Positions 50,946-61,285 are shown, numbered from the stretch's first letter. The stretch is 64,000 nt of DNA from Symbiodinium natans (GCA_905221605.1 CAJNDS010002547.1:46001-110000); one strand, 5' to 3'. Notes: a model not told the origin generated them from the sequence alone. Numbers and translations are program-made.

Positions 50946-51842
50946 TTAGGCTTTAGGGTTTAGGCTTTAGGGTTTAAGGTTTTGGGTTTAGGGTTTTTCA
51001 GTTTAGGGTTCAGGGCTTAGGGTTTAGGGTTTAAGGTTTGGGGCTCAGGCTTTATTGTCTCGAATCGCGGGTCTGTGGGTGGTTTGAGGGGGGGATGGAG
51101 GTTTGGGGCCCAGGGGATCCGGGGCGGTTTGGAGCTTGGAGGGTCTGGAGTCGCCCTAAACCCTAAACCTTAAACCCTAAACCCTAAACCCGAAACCCTA
51201 GAAACCCCACAAACACTAGAAACCCTAAACCTTATGAACTCAGTAGACCCTAAACCCTAAACCCTACACCCAAAACCCTGGACACTGCACAAGCCCTAAT
51301 GAGATTGATGCATCTATATGAGCATCTACGAACAACCCAGAAGCCAACAAGCATCTGCAAATCCTATCTCTGTAAATTACATCAATAAGCCAGTAAGTGG
51401 TTGAAAGGTCGGGAGTTCGGGGCTAGGGGCGAGGTTTAGGGTCCAGGGATTCTGGGTTAGAGCTTCGGTTTAGGGCTAAGGGCCGCCAAGGCCCCCCCCT
51501 CCCCCGCCCCGCTAAACCACAAACCCTAAGCCCTAAGCTAAGGAAGCACCAGGTTCACAAAGCTCATACAATGTCAGCCTTGCAAGCCCTTGAAACCGCA
51601 GCGCCAAACCCTGTACCCCGCCACATCCCCTGAGCCGAAACCCTGAACCCCTACAACCGAAATACCCTAAAGCTTCAGGTGGTCACCCCTGAGCACACAC
51701 AAAGCCCCCAAAGCCTCTCAAACCCTAAACCCTAATCCCTAAACCCTAAACCGTAGACCCTAAACCCTAAACCCTAAACCCTAAACCCAAAACCCAAAAC
51801 CCAAAACCCAAAACCCAAAACCCTAAACCCTAAACCCTAAAC
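50946..51842. other. Degenerate telomere-like sequence
   Basis: Mostly diverged repeat units, a plain AT-richer stretch (51290-51410) and a CCCAAAA block (51785-51822). No exon call. Confidence 0.5.
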
Positions 51843-51904
51843 CCTCCACAGCCGCTGCCACCCGGCTGCTTGGTAAAGAGGCCTCCTTCCACCAAGGCAA
51901 ATAT
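51843..51904 (-). CDS. Predicted exon with repeat donor
   Basis: Acceptor ggcgcccacgctcag, 20 codons IFALVEGGLFTKQPGGSGCG, 2 nt, donor GTTTAGGG. Confidence 0.6.
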
Positions 51905-52227
51905 CTGAGCGTGGGCGCCGGGCTAGGAAGGTGTGGGGTTTGAGGGTTTTTGGGTTTAGGGTTTAGGGTTTGGGGTTTAGGGTTTAGGGTTTAGGGTTTG
52001 GGGTTTAGGGTTTAGGGTTTAGGGCTTAGGGCTTAGGGTTGATTTTGGAGTATCCGGGAGTACGTGTTACCTGAGGGAATGTCAGCGAACATGATGTTCC
52101 AATGTCATTGGGCTTCACTTCGTGGAGGGGAAAAGTTACGTTTCGAGTGTAGTATATATACAAAACGGGGGACTGTGGGCGTGCACTTTCTCGGCCTTTT
52201 GTCGCTGTTGAAGAACCAAAAAAACCC

Positions 52228-52580
52228 AAGTAACAACAATATTTCTAGACTCTCCAGTCCCACGGATAACAAAAAAACTAAAGAAGAACAATATTTCATG
52301 ACTCTCCACCAAAACCGTACGGAAAATCCATACGGAAAATAAAAAAAAAACCCAAAAAACCAAAAGAACCAAAAAAACCAAAAAAACCAAAAAAAACAAA
52401 AAAACCAATATTTCAGGACTCTTCCAGCAGATGACGTAATTTCGAAGAGTCCCTGAAAATTGGTTTTTTTGGTTTTTTTGGTTTTTTTGGTTTTCCGTAC
52501 AGATTTGGTGGAAAGTCCTGAAATATTGTCGTTTCTTGGTTTTCCGTGAGAATATTGTGGAGAATCCTGAAATATATTTG
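52228..52580. repeat. Long imperfect hairpin inside the 2.2 kb unit
   Basis: AATATTTCAGGACTCTTC (ending about 52425) pairs with GAAGAGTCCCTGAAAATT around 19 bp containing TGACGTAA. The arms extend through (CCAAAAAAA)n / (TTTTTTTGG)n and CCGTACGGAAAA / TTTTCCGTAC elements, with repeated GACTCTCCA / TGGAAAGTC motifs. Confidence 0.65.
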
Positions 52581-52679
52581 TTTGGCTTTCATGTTCTTTT
52601 TGCTAATTTTAGCTTTTTGTGTGTTTTTGTGCGTTTGTGGCTTTTTTGTGCTTTTCCGTACTGCCTGAGCCCCCCTTCT

Positions 52680-53440
52680 CTCTAAGAAAATTGTGCTTTT
52701 CTACGCTTCTCTTTGCAAATTGTACTTTTCTGTGCATCGTACACTTAAAGAGTACTGTATTTAATGGGTACATGAATAATTTAGTTTCATATTCAAGTAG
52801 CATGTAAAAACCGTTTGAGCATTCTGCCCCCAAACACCGCATTCCCATGCTCAGTACCATAGCCTTTACTGGGTGGATGGTATGGTTCTTAGGAATTTGT
52901 GCTTTTCAAGGCTTTTCTATGTAAATTGTACTTGTCAAAGCGAATAGTATATAAATGGTATTTCATTAGTACGTAATTGAATTAGTTTTCTGTAGTCAAG
53001 TATCATTTACTGAGCATTATGTCATATTCTGTGTATATTTAGTAAATCTTGTACTCACCCAATAATTGAATATTCACTGACTGCTAGATTGGTCGAATCA
53101 ACATGTAACGAGTACTGCATGGTTGAGCAATATTTTGCCTAGTAGAAGCAATATTTGTCTGGAAACAGGTTTGTTGCCTAGAGTTATTTGCTTAAACAGT
53201 TGCTTTACTTATTTAGAGAGACTTTAAAACCCTCAAATCCAAACTTCACCAGAGGTTCTCCTGAAAAGCTTGCATTTCGGGATGTTTTTTGCGTTTGTGA
53301 ATTTACTTGTGCTATGACCTTTGTGAGGCAACAACTACTTTTCTATGAGAATTGTGTATTTTAAAGCCTGTCTCATTTCAGGCATCGCGCATCAGTAGTC
53401 TTTAACTAGTACTTCAGTAGCATTGGTTTCATTATTATGA
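52680..53440 (+). repeat. Diverged repeats of about 210-400 bp spacing
   Basis: TTGTGCTTTTC...GCAAATTGTACTTTTC with a following ATTTAGTTTCATATTCAAGTA recurs near 52690, 52900 and, more weakly, 53340. No ORF of note. The rest of the unit to 54280 is plain AT-rich sequence. Confidence 0.5.
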
Positions 53441-54307
53441 AACTCAAGGTGTCTAGTGCGTACTTGAGTTGTACAAAAAACAACCTTCTAAGTTGAATTC
53501 ATTTAGTCAATATTCAGCTATATACTAAGTGCTGCAGTAGTTAAACTCGCATAGGGCGAATGCTTTGTATAATATACATTCATGCATAAAAAACAAAGTA
53601 CTTCAGCGGACTTTCCGTATGGCATTTGATTAATACTTTGCCTTGCGAAACTACAATTTATCCAATAAAACAACATTCTTTGCCATTCGAAAGAACAAGT
53701 TGCCAAAATAAATTAACACATACAAACTACAAAGCCAGCATTGTCCTGTCAAGATTCAAAACATGGAGTAGCCCAATGCTGGCTTATCGGAGCCTGTGAG
53801 GCGGGTGTCCCCATTGTCCCAATAGCTGTCCTTCATTTCCCGGTGCTCAAATATGCGATTTTAGGATTCGTTGTTCGGACGATACTAAGAAAAGCTGAAG
53901 CAAGGGTAGGTCGTTGGGAGGGGGACCGACACCGTTCCGACGATCGCACTTGATGGGTCGTGTCTCTGGTCCTTTGAGTTTTTGACCTGTTACTTGACCA
54001 ACAGCCTCATCGAAGTGAGTTCTCCGTCTTGTCCTCCTAGTTCACGAACTAAGCCAGGTATAGACTCACCCGGATATCTTGCCATAGCCCAACACACTGG
54101 GATACTCACTTAATCTGAAAAGCTGTTTCCATGTAGGCCTGGCATGAAGCGTAGTAGCACTTCATGCATAGCATGTTCTCGCACAAATAATGAAAAGGCA
54201 ATTTCATAATTAAGATGAGAGAGATCATCACCTGAAGATTGAACGATAGTTATCAAGTACGAGAGAGTAAAAACACAAAAAAAGTGCACGCCCACAGTCC
54301 CCCGGAC

Positions 54308-54402
54308 TCTATATATATATATATATGTGTACATATGTATGTCTCTCTTTCATACATATATATATATAAACATATATATATATACATGTATATATATAAT
54401 AT
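54308..54402. repeat. TA-rich tract at the right edge
   Basis: TATATA tracts with ACATATG spacers, directly outside the right inverted end. Confidence 0.8.
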
Positions 54403-54654
54403 AATTAAACCCTCAAGTCATTCGTCCCAGGCCCAAATCTCTTGGCCAAGGCCGAAAATCTCGCTGCCATTGGCCCAAATTTCGCCCCAAGGGTTCAGGG
54501 TTCAGCTGACCCTTTCAGCCGTGCCAGATTTCGGGGTCTTGGGTTTAGGGTTTATAGGCCCTAAAACCCTAAACCCTAAACCCCAAACCCTAAACCCTTA
54601 ACCCCAAACCCTAAACCCTAAATCTTCGGGTTTAGGGTTCAGGGTTTAGGGCCC

Positions 54655-54770
54655 AGCAAAGCAAAGACCGGCCATCGGCATTCCTGCAAAGTATGAGGCA
54701 CAGGACTCACCTGAAAACCTGAAGCAAAAATACCGAAAGCCACGGAAGAAAACCCATCGGTGTCGGGTTA
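54655..54770 (-). CDS. Predicted coding island, optional 27-nt intron
   Basis: The minus frame DTDGFSSVAFGIFASGFQ ends at a consensus GTGAGT, and 27 nt later comes ctttgcag. Because 27 is a multiple of 3 and has no stop, the frame also reads through (VSPVPHTLQECRWPVFALLG). Confidence 0.45.
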
Positions 54771-54934
54771 AGTTGTAGGATGAAGGGTAGAGGGTGTAGG
54801 GTTTGGGGATGTTTGGGGTTTAGGATGTTTAGGGGTTTAGGGGTTGGGGTTTAGGATGTTAAGGGTTTAGGGTTTAGGGCTACTCCCCCCCCCCCCTACC
54901 CCCCAGCACCACCGACACAAGAAAAAAGGTACGA

Positions 54935-54970
54935 GCGGAGCCTCCGAGGGCCTCTGCGCCAGGCCTTGCC
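54935..54970 (-). CDS. Possible short exon
   Basis: After gcttccggcaag: LAQRPSEAPL, donor GTACCT. Only about 35 nt. Confidence 0.35.
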
Positions 54971-55560
54971 GGAAGCTCTGGGTCGAGGGTTCAGGGTTCA
55001 GGGTTCAGGGTTCAGGGTTTAGGGTTTAGGGTTTAGGGTTTAGGGTTTAGGGTTTAGGGTCTAGGTTTTCGGAAGGGTTTGGAGACCAGGGAACAAGGCT
55101 AAGGGTTCAGGGGCGTCAGTTTCTCCAAGGGTTCGTGATCAGCCGCCTTGTCCCGCGACCGCCACTTTGCCATCGGGCTTGCGAGCACAGGATGTAGACT
55201 CTGATGTTTGGTGGATGGCTCTCTTGGGTCTAAGGTATCAGGGATTAAGTTAGGGGGGCTTCTAAGGGTTTAAGGGTACGTAGCCCTACGTAACCCCTAA
55301 TCGAACCCTAAACCCTCAACCCGGCCAAGGGTTTCGGGGGAAGGGTTTCGGATTGGTTGCGCTCTTAGGGTTTGGGGTTTAGGGTTAGGGTGTAGGGTTT
55401 GGGGTTTCGGGTTTAGGGTGTAGGGTTTAGGTTTTAGGGTTTCGGGTTTTCGGGTTTAGGGTTGTGGTAGCACCAGCCAACGGGTTCCAAGTCGACAAGC
55501 CGGACTTGGGATAAGGGTTATGGTTTAGGGTTTAGGGTTTTGGAAACGCGGCCACTTCGA

Positions 55561-55676
55561 CTAAACTACTAATTGCTTAAGAACCCCTCCCCCCAAAAAA
55601 ACAAGATCCTTATAAGGGTAAATAGGGCTTGTTAGTTTCTATTCTTTTGGGGTTCTTACGCAAATAGTTAGTAGTA
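55561..55676. mobile_element. Foldback with about 33 bp arms
   Basis: CTAAACTACTAATTGCTTAA and AGAACCCCTCCCCCCAAAA pair with TTTTGGGGTTCTTACGCAAA and TAGTTAGTAGT around 47 bp. Single copy here. Confidence 0.6.
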
Positions 55677-55762
55677 AAAGGCCCCGTTTATGCACATGAA
55701 GTGGAACCCCTCCCCCTCAAAAAGGACTCTATTAGTGGGTACCTGTTTTCTCCAAAATCTCC

Positions 55763-55859
55763 CTGTAAGAAAGGGCAACAGAAAGGGGTGGTTCCATTGA
55801 GGCAGCTGCAGGCTGCAATTCGGCCAGTCGAATGCAAGAGATCCTCGAGGTCACGGCAC
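55763..55859 (-). CDS. Predicted exon, Cys-rich end
   Basis: Acceptor cctttcgcag, 1 nt, CRDLEDLLHSTGRIAACSCL and on to FCCPFLQ. Six Cys in 32 residues, no known spacing. The donor was not located. Confidence 0.5.
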
Positions 55860-55929
55860 CTGCGAAAGGATTTAGGGTTTAGGGTTGAGGGTCACGGTTA
55901 GGGGTTAGGGTTAGAGTTTAGGGCTTAGT

Positions 55930-56010
55930 TTCTAGCTAGCCCCAAGTAGGCGTCGCAGGTAGCCTTTCAAGACGCGACCCATGAGGTTTATCATGCTTCG
56001 AGTATGCTCT
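55930..56010 (-). CDS. Possible terminal exon, basic amphipathic
   Basis: The minus frame SMINLMGRVLKGYLRRLLGA ends TAG within plain sequence, after atactcgaag. May be a C-terminus. Confidence 0.4.
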
Positions 56011-56375
56011 GAAGCTCGCCCCTTGCACCCTTGCACCCTTGCATCCTTGCACCCTTGCACCCTAAACCCTAAACCCTAAACCCCAAACCCCCCAAACTCC
56101 GAACCTGAACTCAACCCCAAGGTGCGAACTCCAAAAACCCTCAACTCCGAAACCCACACCTGAAGTGCTTTTTCAGGAGACCGGAGCTTAACACTAAACC
56201 CTAAACCCTAAACCCCACTAAACTCCAAACCCCAAACCCTAAACCCTAAACCCCAAACCCTAAGCCCAAAAACCTAAACCCTAAACCTTCAACCCTAACC
56301 CTAAACCCTCAACCCTAAACTCTAAACCTTCACCCCTAACCCTGAACCCTGAACCCTCAACCCTCAACCCTAAAC

Positions 56376-56479
56376 CCCCAAGACAAGCACCCAAGAGGTT
56401 CCTGCCTCGTTTCGGCCGTGACCTCACCCAGTTCGCTGAAGCGGAGGCACGCGTCGCACAGGAAGAACCTGACAAGAAA
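56376..56479 (-). CDS. Predicted exon with CxxC
   Basis: Acceptor aatccctgag, 34 codons FLVRFFLCDACLRFSELGEV and on, 2 nt, donor GTTTAGGG. Third positions are very C/G rich. The plus strand is open too (RFGRDLTQFAEAEARVAQEE), with a repeat-derived GT, so strand is not certain. Confidence 0.5.
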
Positions 56480-56492
56480 CTCAGGGATTCCG

Positions 56493-56675
56493 GCAGGGTT
56501 TAGGGTTTAGGGTTTAGGGTTTAGGGTTTAGGGTTTAGGGTTTAGGGTTTAGGGTTTAGGGTTTAGGGTTTAGGGTTTAGGGTTTAGGGTTTAGGGTTTA
56601 GGGTGTAGGGTGTAGGGTGTAGGGTGTAGGGTGTAGGGTTTCGGGTTTCGGGTTTCGGGTTTCGGGTTTCGGGTT
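56493..56675 (+). repeat. Array passing from TTTAGGG to GGGTGTA to GGGTTTC
   Basis: About fifteen canonical units, then five GGGTGTA, then six GGGTTTC: three uniform blocks in series. Confidence 0.85.
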
Positions 56676-57870
56676 TAGGACTTAGGGTCAAAAGCTTAGG
56701 GTTTGGGGTTTTGGGGTTTAGGGTGGTTTTTTGGTTTCAGGATTGAAGGGTTTAAGGGTTGAAGGGTTTGGGGTTTCAGGGCTTTAGGGTTTGAGGCTTG
56801 GAGGGTTTCAGGACTTCAGGGATTCAGGGCTTAGGGGCATTCAAGGATTTCGGGATCAGGACTAGGGCTTCGGGTTTATCTCGGCCTTGGGGTTTAGGGC
56901 TGCGGGCTGGGAGTTCCGATGTTTTAAAGGACTTTGGGCTGTAGCGTTTGGGGGTTCTGGGGTTTAGGGTTTAGGGTTTGGGGTTTAGGGATGTCAAGGT
57001 TTTAGGGCCAGGGTCGGTATACTTGCTTTGTTAAGGGCTTTGGTTTTGGGCTTTCTAGTGGAAAGGCTTCGGCCGAGGCCTCCCGAAAGGAAGGTTCGGC
57101 CAAGCAACCGCACCGAAAACAGTTGGCTTGCAACTTACATGGCAGAGTTGCCCTACGCCCTAACCCGCTTTCACCATCGCATTCCCCAACAGAGCTTGTA
57201 CCCATACATGGATATACGTATATGTGTTTGTTACGGTTTAGGGTTTAGGGTTTAGGGCTTAGGGTTCAGGGCTTAGGGTTTAGGGCTTAGGGTTTAAGGT
57301 TTACGGTTTAGGGTTCCGGGGTGTCGTTGCTTTGCCGTCAAATCCACAAGCGACTCGCGTTCGGATTTGTCCGAATGACCGCCTGCATACAGCCCAAAGC
57401 TTCAACGCTAGACTGCTTGGCTTTTCACCTTAAACCCTAAACCCTAAACCCTAAACCCCAAACCCTAAACCCCAAACCCTAAACCCAAACCCCTAAACCC
57501 TAAACCCTAAACGGTACGGTTACTGTTACGATGGTTGCGACTGCAGGGCTGACACCCGAAAACCCTCATGACCCCGGAGCTCTAATTGCGAGAGTCTACT
57601 GTAGGGTTTAGGGATTAGGGTTTAGGGGGTTGGAGTTTAGGGTTTAGGGTTTAGGGTTTAGGGTTTAGGGTTTAGGGTTTAGGGATTAGGGTTTAGGGTT
57701 TAGGGGTTTTAGGTGCAAGACGTTAAGGTTTCTTCTTCGGGGTTGAGGTTTCGCTCTTGGGCTTCAAGCTTTCGGGTTTAGGGGCTTGGGGCACCCTTAA
57801 AGCTCAGACCAAACCCTGAACCCTAAGCCCTAAGCCCTAAACCATTAACTAGGGTTTGGGTTTAGGGTTT
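56676..57870. other. Degenerate repeats and three ambiguous islands
   Basis: 56700-57000 is decayed repeat. Island 57030-57230: plus RKVRPSNRTENSWLATYMAE or minus CFRCGCLAEPSFREASAEAF. Island 57315-57420: both strands open. Island 57520-57600: minus LRGHEGFRVSALQSQPS, then GTAACA. Confidence 0.4.
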
Positions 57871-58087
57871 AGGGTTTAGGGTTTAGGGTCCGCCGACCCT
57901 GGCAGCGTGTTGGATGGGAGAAAACCTCCCTCTTTCCCGGTAGGGGGTACCCCGCCAGCTTTTCCGTGGAGGAACAGGCCACCCACACCGCGTAAACTCA
58001 TGGACCATAGGCGTTTTCGCACAGGGCATAGGGGCTCTTTTGGAAAAAACCCCTGTTGGCCCCCCGCATACCTACCCCCTACCCCTA

Positions 58088-58242
58088 CCCCCCCCCCCAC
58101 CCCCCCCCCCCCCGCCCCTCCCCCCCCCCGCCCCCCCCCCCCCCCCCCACCCCCCCCCCCCACCCCCCCCCACCCCCCCCCCCCCCCCCCCCCCACCCCC
58201 CCCCCCCCCCCCCACCCCCCCCCCCCCCCCCCCCCCCCCCAC
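58088..58242. repeat. Long C tract with rare A and G
   Basis: About 150 bp of almost pure C, shared by the poly-Pro/poly-Gly frames around it, which are artefacts. The island 57895-58075 beside it has a minus frame (KRLWSMSLRGVGGLFLHGKA). Confidence 0.9.
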
Positions 58243-58344
58243 CAACAGGAACCGCAAACAAAATCACCAAACCCCAAACCTTAAACTTGTTCTCCTGCGG
58301 GGTCGGCGGCTTGAGCCGGAGGCTCTTAAATCTAGGGTTTAGGG

Positions 58345-58431
58345 TCTAGGGCCCTTGACCGTTGACCCTTGACCCTTGGCCCTTGCTTGCGCGCGCCTGT
58401 CGCGGAAGTCGACCGCTCCGGTGGTGGGTGC
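58345..58431 (-). CDS. Predicted exon with very strong acceptor
   Basis: gcgctctccctttcctctcag precedes APTTGAVDFRDRRAQARAKG and on. Basic. The low edge is open, with possible donor GTCAAG. Confidence 0.5.
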
Positions 58432-58545
58432 CTGAGAGGAAAGGGAGAGCGCGCTTCTGTGCTTGTGGGTTCATGGTATATACTTTTAGGGGTTTAGGGT
58501 TTAGGGTTTAGGGTTTAGGGTTTAGGGTTTAGGGTTTAGGGTTTA

Positions 58546-58680
58546 GGGTACTTACTAACCAATTACTACTGTACTTATACCCCACTTATAAGCCCCTTAA
58601 GTGCCCTAAGTTATGGTTATAAGTACAGTTCTAAGTACAGTTACGATTGGTTAATAAGTACCATGAACCTCCAAGTGGGG
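58546..58680. mobile_element. Foldback element, family A copy 3
   Basis: GTACTTACTAACCAATT pairs with GATTGGTTAATAAGTAC, 15 of 17. The right end ACCATGAACCTCCAAGTG matches the left end of the 15208 copy inverted. Borders a TTTAGGG array. Confidence 0.65.
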
Positions 58681-58910
58681 GTTGCTCAAGGAGTCGATTT
58701 AATCAGGGTTAGAGGGTTTAGGGTTCAAGGGGTTTCAGGTTTAGTAGGGTTTAGGGGGTTTCGGGTTTGTCTTGTTAAAGGGTTTAGGGCTGGAGGGTTT
58801 AGGGCGTCAGGGCTTTGGAGGCTTTCGGCTTAGGGCTTGCAGAGCAAAAGGGTCGCTTTCTCAAGGGTCAAACCGCAAATCTAAACTCTGTGACACAAAG
58901 GAGTGTCTGT

Positions 58911-59162
58911 AACCCTAAACCCTAAACCCTAAACCCTAAACCCTAAACCCTAAACCCTAAACCCTAAACCCTAAACCCTAAACCCTAAACCCTAAACCCT
59001 AAAAGCGGTCCATCTCCCCAAGCCAATGGAAACCGTAAAGCCCCTCCATCCTACCCAGAACACGTAGGGTTTAGGGTTTAGGGTTTAGGGTTTAGGGTTT
59101 AGGGTTTAGGGTTTAGGGTTTAGGGTTTAGGGTTTAGGGTTTAGGGTTTAGGGTTTAGGGTG
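58911..59162. repeat. Two opposed telomere-like arrays
   Basis: CCCTAAA (58911-59003, 13 units) and TTTAGGG (59066-59160, 13 units) flank an island with minus frame DGGALRFPLAWGDGPLL after tctgggtag. Confidence 0.75.
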
Positions 59163-59664
59163 GCTTCAAGTCTTGGCTGACTGTTGAATCCCTCCTGAAA
59201 GTTCAACTTTTGGGCTCCTTATTGTAGTTTTCTACAAAAGCCCACAAGGTTCAAGTCCTAAGAGCCAGCCAGAAGAAAGCCAACAAGTGCCTAATTAGGG
59301 TTGAAGGGTTTAGGGCTGGAGTTGATTGTGCTTTGTTTTGTCAGGGGTTAGGGCTTAGGGGTTTAGGTGTAGGGTTTCATTAGGGGTTAAGCTACCTTAA
59401 AACCGTAACCCTAAATCCAAAACCCTAACTAAACCCAAGCCACACAGAAATGAACCCTAAACACCCCTGCCATCAAGCTCCCGACGTGGCTATCTGTGCT
59501 CCGGCAGCCACCTGAATGCAGGCCCCTAGCACCCGACATAGGGTTTTGGGGTTTAGGGCTCATAAGGGTTTAGGGTTTAGGGTTTAAGGGTTTAGAGCTT
59601 AGGGTTTAGGGGTTTAGGGTTTAGGATTTAGGGTTTAGGGGGGCATGGCCCCAAGGACGCTCAT

Positions 59665-59710
59665 CAGTGCGCGTGGAGCACCTGTGCGAGGAAGATCTGT
59701 CAGCAGAAGC
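59665..59710 (-). CDS. Possible short exon, strong acceptor
   Basis: acagatcttcctcgcacag precedes CSTRTDERPWGHA. Confidence 0.4.
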
Positions 59711-59728
59711 TCTGAGCCTGAACCCTGC

Positions 59729-59865
59729 GCCGCACAAAGCGGTTTACGGCCCCAAACCCGAAAACCCTAAACCCTAAACCCTAAACCCTGAACCCTGAGC
59801 CGCACAAAGCGGTTTACGGCCCCAAACCCGAAAACCCTAAACCCTAAACCCTAAACCCCAAACCC
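59729..59865. repeat. Exact 70 bp tandem duplication
   Basis: GCCGCACAAAGCGGTTTACG and the following repeat units occur at 59729 and 59799, a period of 70 bp, ten heptamers. Confidence 0.8.
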
Positions 59866-60297
59866 CAAACCCCAACCCCAATTCTTCTCACGGTGGCTTG
59901 CTCCGGCTTGGCTCCAGGATCTCTCAGCATGCGGCTCTTTTTAGGCCCAGGATCTGAACCCTCGCAACCCCTGCATAGGCCCAGAGCCCGCCTAGACCCC
60001 AAAACTCCTCCACCACCCTAAACGCTAAACCCCAAACCCCAAACCCTAAACCTCAAACCCCGAACCCCAAACCCTAAACCCTACAGCCTGAAAGCCTAAA
60101 GCCTAAAGCCTGAAGCCTAAGGCCTAAGGCCTAAAGCCTAAACCCTGAATACTAAACCCTACCCAACCAAACCCTGAGCCCGGAAATTCCCACAAAAAAA
60201 CCCTAAGCCCTAAACCCTAAACCCTAAACCCTAAACCCTAAACCCTAAAGCCCAACCACCCGAAACCCCGAGCCCGGAATTTCCCCACACAACCCAC

Positions 60298-60356
60298 CTG
60301 GCAGGCCCTCGCCGGCACAGTTGATGCGGCTACTCGTCAGACCGCGGGGTAGCACC
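60298..60356 (-). CDS. Predicted exon with good sites
   Basis: Acceptor gccgtcagctgtccag, 1 nt, 19 codons VLPRGLTSSRINCAGEGLP, 1 nt, donor GTGGGT. Confidence 0.55.
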
Positions 60357-60805
60357 CTGGACAGCTGACGGCTTCAGGTTTGGTATCCCTAAACCCTAAA
60401 CCCTAAACCCTAAACCCTAAACCCTAAACCCTAAACCCTAAGAGTTTAGGGCTTCAGGGTTTGAGGGATTCGGCCTATACAAGGAGGCATCCCTAATTAA
60501 ACCCTAAACCATAGACCCTAAACCCTACAGTTCTTGAGATCGGAGAACAGGCTGCACTGGGATTTCCGGGTTTGCTGACAAAGGCAAACCGTGAAAGTTT
60601 CCTACTCAGCCCCCAAAGTAGAGCCTTCTATGCAAGTAGTGAGGGATTGACATTTGGGGTCCGGTCTTCGCGTGTTTAAAAAAGCTTTAAGGGCTGAGGG
60701 TTTATTATAGGGTTTGGCGTCTTGCAACTTCCAGGATCTCTTGACCACCAAGGTGTTCGGGGGTTCATGGGCTCCGTGTTCGATTTAGGGATTAGGGTTT
60801 AGAGT

Positions 60806-60877
60806 TCATGGGCGTTCGGGCAGCAGACGCCACTGGCCCAGAATGTGGGCTTTCTTGACAGAGTGGCCGTGGCAGAG
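60806..60877 (-). CDS. Predicted exon, possibly terminal
   Basis: Acceptor tttgagactcag, LCHGHSVKKAHILGQWRLLP and on to ERP, then TGA. Phase 0 start. No donor seen, so a real stop is possible. Confidence 0.5.
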   Translation of the reverse strand, partial: LCHGHSVKKAHILGQWRLLPERP

Positions 60878-60962
60878 CTGAGTCTCAAACCAGACACCCC
60901 TAAACCCTAAACCCTAAACCCTAAACCCTAAACCCTAAACCCTAAACCCTAAACCCTAAACC

Positions 60963-61124
60963 CTCGGCAAGAATGCCCTCGGCGCGGAGCTCTTGCAGAT
61001 GCGCCAGCTTGTCCGGCCAGATACCGAGGTCTTCGGGCCGAGATGATTGTGCCAGTCATGCCTGGTCCTCTGGCCTTGCGCTTCAGCTGCCACTTGCTGT
61101 CTGCCTTGACTTGCAGCTGCAGCC
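60963..61124 (-). CDS. Predicted coding island with a frame switch
   Basis: After ggctgcag one frame gives QVKADSKWQLKRKARGPGMT. In the second half the +1 frame is the protein-like one: PEDLGIWPDKLAHLQELRAE, then GILAE and the donor GTTTAGGG. Explained by a short intron (acceptor cggcccgaag) or an indel. Confidence 0.5.
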
Positions 61125-61214
61125 CTAAACCCTAAACCCTAAAACCTAAAACCTAGGGTTTACCCTAAACCCTAAACCCTAAACCCTAAACCCTGAACCC
61201 CAGATCCCCTTCCC

Positions 61215-61285
61215 CAACTGCAGCTTTCTTCTCCACAGCCGAGCTGCACAGGGGCCAGGGGCTCTCGGTGGAGCCTGCACACAAA
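61215..61285. CDS. Possible exon, strand uncertain
   Basis: Minus: after gcctcctttgtgtgcag, LHREPLAPVQLGCGEESCSW. Plus: after gctttcttctccacag, ELHRGQGLSVEPAHKGGLAT. Both acceptors are good; neighbours favour minus. Confidence 0.4.

Larger units (their letters stand above)
52153..54317. mobile_element. AT-rich 2.2 kb unit with inverted ends
   Basis: The left end TATATATACAAAACGGGGGA runs on to CTGTGGGCGTGCACTTT (to 52189). The right end carries the same sequence inverted (54281-54317), with a 23 bp core (gggggactgtgggcgtgcacttt) identical. The inside is AT-rich, free of TTTAGGG arrays and without a long ORF, so a non-autonomous element is likely. Confidence 0.6.

Noticed and set aside
57876-58349. 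Poly-Pro and poly-Gly proteins
   Set aside because: Produced by the C tract at 58088-58242.
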